From GWF2-30-66 sp042576225 (GTDB lineage Bacteria; Babelota; Babeliae; Babelales; Vermiphilaceae), in contig JBHPCA010000031.1 of assembly GCA_042576225.1 (NCBI GenBank), forward strand, positions 1 to 15,547: a stretch of DNA of 15,547 nt. Reading direction: 5' to 3'. The notes under the pieces are model-generated. The model had not been told where the DNA came from and made no database searches. It worked only from the letters and a program-made list of their open reading frames with translations. The first letter of the stretch is position 1; every line of letters starts with the position of its first letter. A program made the position numbers and the translations under genes. Below are positions 13,911-15,547 of this stretch, piece by piece.

Positions 13911-14078
13911 TTACCACATTAAATTATAGCAGAATCTTTTCAACATGCAAGAATTTGACGAATTGCTATCTTTATCAATACGAGATAACCAGCCAATACA
14001 AACTTCTAATTGTTCAATAACCCCATCAAGAGGGTGTTTTTTGCTGTCGACTTGAGGGACTCTTTTTTCAATATCACC
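13911..14078 (-). other. 55-codon open frame without a canonical start (possible gene remnant)
   Basis: Between the small gene and the Rep gene, codons from 14078 to the TAA at 13911-13913 are open and give protein-like sequence, for example VPQVDSKKHPLDGVIEQLEV and CIGWLSRIDKDSNSS. The frame begins straight after a TAA (14079-14081) and has no ATG before residue 45; AAGG followed by ATT or TTG codons near 14070 is the only hint of initiation. It may be the 3' end of a decayed gene. The rest of the gap (14079-14211) shows nothing recognisable. Confidence 0.25.
13923..13950 (-). promoter_or_regulatory. Near-consensus promoter for the small gene and MutS-like gene
   Basis: On the minus strand TTGCAT (13945-13950), 16 bp, and a perfect TATAAT (13923-13928). 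Transcription would begin near 13916 and reach the small gene's ATG after about 60 nt. It overlaps the 3' end of the 55-codon open frame. Confidence 0.6.
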
Positions 14079-14211
14079 TTAACAATGATACCAAAATATC
14101 GCGCAAATACGTTTTTTAGGTTTGGGCAAGCATGACCGATGAACAGCCAGGCTCTTTATTTCCTTATTAATGTGACTCAAACACCCTTAGAACCCATATA
14201 ATCATTACGTT

Positions 14212-15222
14212 TTATTTTGCATCAAGCTGCCACTTTTCACTTTTACTCATGTAAGCGAAAATACGAGCATCTTGGTTTGGTAAAAATTCGAGAAATGGCT
14301 GCCTTTTTATCTCTTTGAGTATTTTATTTTGATCTTCTATAGAAAGAGACTTAAAACGGGCCAAATATGCAGATTTTTGTTTTACAGCGTTTTTTTCTTT
14401 TTTCTTCTTATCCAATATAGCAGGAATAAAAGTCTCTTTTGTTTTTTTCAACTTTGTAAAAATACAAATATTGGTATTTTTATTATATTTAAAACTTATA
14501 TAAAGATCAGTTTTCTTATTTATTTCTTTTATACTTGGCCGCAACTGCCTAAGAACATCAGATGGATAAAAATCTTTAGCCTTATCTCTTTTCTCGAAAG
14601 TTAACTTCTCTGCCAACTTTTTTATATTTATTGTCCAGCCTTTATAAGTCTTAAAACTTTTCACCAAAATTTCGTACAACCGTGCAGAAGATGCTCTGCT
14701 GAATTTTTTGTACTGCTCAAAATCTATGTACTTATAAAACTTTGTTTCACAAAGCTGCTTAATGTATCCCTCATTAAATCTGATGATAAGCTCCCCGCTT
14801 TCTTTTTTCAAAACAACCTCATCAATTACATGAAAATAACGCGAAGTATATTCGTCTTTTTCAAAAAAAAGCCCATCAAAAAAAATCGTTGTTGAAGTCC
14901 ACGTCTTAAGCGAAGACATAATACGATCATACTTATGTTTACCAATGTTTTTTACGCCAAAGAAAACATTTTTTGCTATTTGATGACGATTTGTTACAAG
15001 AGAATATTTTTTGAAAATGCCATCTCCATAAGTCCTATGCAAAAGATAATATAAGACTATCTTGTCAAAATGGCTTGGTAATCCCAACGGTGCTATGACT
15101 TCATACTTACCGTTTTCTTTCTCTATAACCCATTTGCTTGTCTTGCTCCTAGAATTTACTACCCAATTTGGATATTCCAAGAAATTAATGTCCTCCTTAA
15201 GGTTCTTTTTGTTGTCGCTCAT
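14212..15222 (-). CDS. Plasmid replication initiator protein (Rep_3 / RPA winged-helix type)
   Basis: 336 aa from ATG 15222, preceded by AAAGGAG at 4-5 nt; the upstream in-frame TTG 15264 has no such site. Such proteins bind iterons and open the origin. The second winged helix is recognisable: FSRASSARLYEILVKSFK, then TINIKKLAEKLTF and RQLRPSIKEINKKTDLYISF (about residues 175-255), which parallels the Rep_3 pattern of ...ARRLYELL..., a TI.IEELR segment and ..L.PAIKEIN.KTDL.ISY. The N-terminal domain (PLGLPSHFDKIVLYYLL, later YDRIMSSLKTWTSTTIFFDG) resembles replication initiator protein A (RPA) proteins. The C-terminal 60 residues are basic and less conserved. Four iterons and a promoter lie directly upstream, so autoregulation by iteron binding is expected. 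Confidence 0.88.
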   Translation of the reverse strand: MSDNKKNLKEDINFLEYPNWVVNSRSKTSKWVIEKENGKYEVIAPLGLPSHFDKIVLYYLLHRTYGDGIFKKYSLVTNRHQIAKNVFFGVKNIGKHKYDRIMSSLKTWTSTTIFFDGLFFEKDEYTSRYFHVIDEVVLKKESGELIIRFNEGYIKQLCETKFYKYIDFEQYKKFSRASSARLYEILVKSFKTYKGWTINIKKLAEKLTFEKRDKAKDFYPSDVLRQLRPSIKEINKKTDLYISFKYNKNTNICIFTKLKKTKETFIPAILDKKKKEKNAVKQKSAYLARFKSLSIEDQNKILKEIKRQPFLEFLPNQDARIFAYMSKSEKWQLDAK

Positions 15223-15295
15223 CCAACTCCTTTTTCTAGTAAAAAAACGACTAGTTAAAAACAATAGCTTTTACCGAACTCAAAGATGTTTATTA

Positions 15296-15323
15296 ATATT
15301 AACACGTCCTCGCAAAATGACAA
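15296..15323 (-). promoter_or_regulatory. Candidate rep promoter next to the iterons
   Basis: On the minus strand TTGTCA (15318-15323), 16 bp, TAATAT (15296-15301). The -10 lies within a 10-bp perfect palindrome TTAATATTAA (15293-15302). The iterons begin 19 bp upstream of the -35, so Rep bound to them could repress its own promoter. Confidence 0.45.
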
Positions 15324-15341
15324 ACTTAAACAATTGCAATC

Positions 15342-15429
15342 ATTAGACTTTTGAATGTAGTAGATTAGACTTTTGAGTGTAATTTATTAGACCTTTGAGT
15401 GTAATGCGTTAGACTTTTGAGTGTAAACA
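15342..15429 (-). repeat. Four 22-bp iterons (Rep binding sites)
   Basis: Four directly repeated 22-bp units at 15342-15363, 15364-15385, 15386-15407 and 15408-15429, with no spacer. The 18-bp core on the plus strand is TTAGACTTTTGAGTGTAA; unit 1 has A for G at core position 13 and G for A at the last core position, unit 3 has one C for T, and the last four bases of each period vary. The 22-bp period equals about two helical turns, placing all sites on one face of the DNA, as in iteron plasmid origins. Confidence 0.95.
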
Positions 15430-15518
15430 ACCCTTAAAAAGACCGTGTGGCAGAGTTTTTTCAGAGTGCCTATATAATTAATTTTATAAAGATATTTATA
15501 AACTTTATCATCTGAAAA
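15430..15518. other. AT-rich tract beside the iterons, likely origin melting region
   Basis: Next to the iterons lies a run composed almost only of A and T (15471-15507) with repeated TTTATAAA-like words. Together with iterons and a rep gene this fits the DNA unwinding element of an iteron origin. No good DnaA box (TTWTNCACA) is seen; TGTGGCAGA at 15446-15454 is a poor match. Confidence 0.5.
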
Positions 15519-15538
15519 CCTCTATTTTTAAATAGGGG
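15519..15538 (-). terminator. Short hairpin at the right edge
   Basis: CCTCTATT/AATAGGGG (with one G-T pair) encloses a 4-nt loop and is followed on the minus strand by TTTTC. It may be a weak terminator of a minus-strand gene beyond the window, or part of the origin. Confidence 0.3.
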
Positions 15539-15547
15539 ATGAAAGAT

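Noticed and set aside
14020..14046. Plus-strand terminator (ACCC/GGGT stem with T6)
   Set aside because: Stem of only 4 bp and no plus-strand gene upstream; it lies inside the minus-strand open frame.
15223..15264. Upstream TTG starts for rep, and likewise at 4081, 4819, 6755, 3530, 13874, and GTG at 13639
   Set aside because: None has a usable Shine-Dalgarno sequence; internal ATGs have better-placed sites in most cases or, for the methyltransferase at 4789, are at least conventional start codons.
15342..15429. Possible short CRISPR array
   Set aside because: The 22-bp units are contiguous with no spacers, lie upstream of a rep gene, and there are no cas genes; iterons explain them fully.
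1..15547. tRNA, rRNA, insertion sequences, integrase or att sites
   Set aside because: No cloverleaf, transposase motif or terminal inverted repeats were found on either strand by reading.

Overview
The window is AT-rich (roughly one third G+C by eye) and densely coded, mostly on the minus strand. Four traits suggest a host-associated, probably intracellular bacterium of the Candidatus Dependentiae (TM6), Rickettsiales or Legionella kind: AT bias, many secretion signals, an exported ankyrin-repeat protein, and a lineage-specific family of very basic secreted or membrane-anchored proteins. The taxonomic placement is inference; no rRNA or marker gene is present. Several starts were moved from upstream TTG/GTG codons to internal ATGs that carry proper ribosome binding sites.

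Layout. (1) 1-1910: a strong sigma70-type promoter and a structured leader lead into a plus-strand two-gene ABC exporter (ATPase, then six-helix permease, overlapping by 11 nt), closed by a bidirectional hairpin terminator. (2) 1912-5665: a five-gene minus-strand directon, in transcription order an S51 peptidase (peptidase E/cyanophycinase-like), a SAM methyltransferase, a GNAT acetyltransferase, a lipoprotein with 2H-phosphoesterase motifs, and a second SAM methyltransferase. (3) 5781-10161: four consecutive paralogues that share an N-terminal module (signal peptide, Lys/Arg-rich arm, second hydrophobic segment) joined to four unrelated C-termini: a charged coiled coil, WNPF repeats, a Cys-cluster tail, and a long repeat protein predicted to be a beta-solenoid. 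(4) 10376-13600: a perfect 26-bp hairpin terminator, an exported ankyrin-repeat protein, and a MutS-domain-V-like ATPase with a signal peptide. (5) 13680-15547: a 58-codon small gene behind a near-consensus promoter, a plasmid-type replication initiator (Rep_3/RPA winged helix), and four 22-bp iterons with an adjacent AT-rich tract.

Reading of the whole. The initiator, iterons, AT-rich stretch and nearby promoter form a recognisable iteron-type replication origin, so the window is probably (part of) a plasmid or an integrated plasmid. Its cargo is dominated by exported proteins. The most unusual part is region 3: one N-terminal module reused on four different passengers in a row, including a protein with six 34-35-residue repeats, a recent 207-bp higher-order duplication inside it, and an in-frame TGA followed by 62 clearly homologous codons that stop directly against the next gene's ATG.
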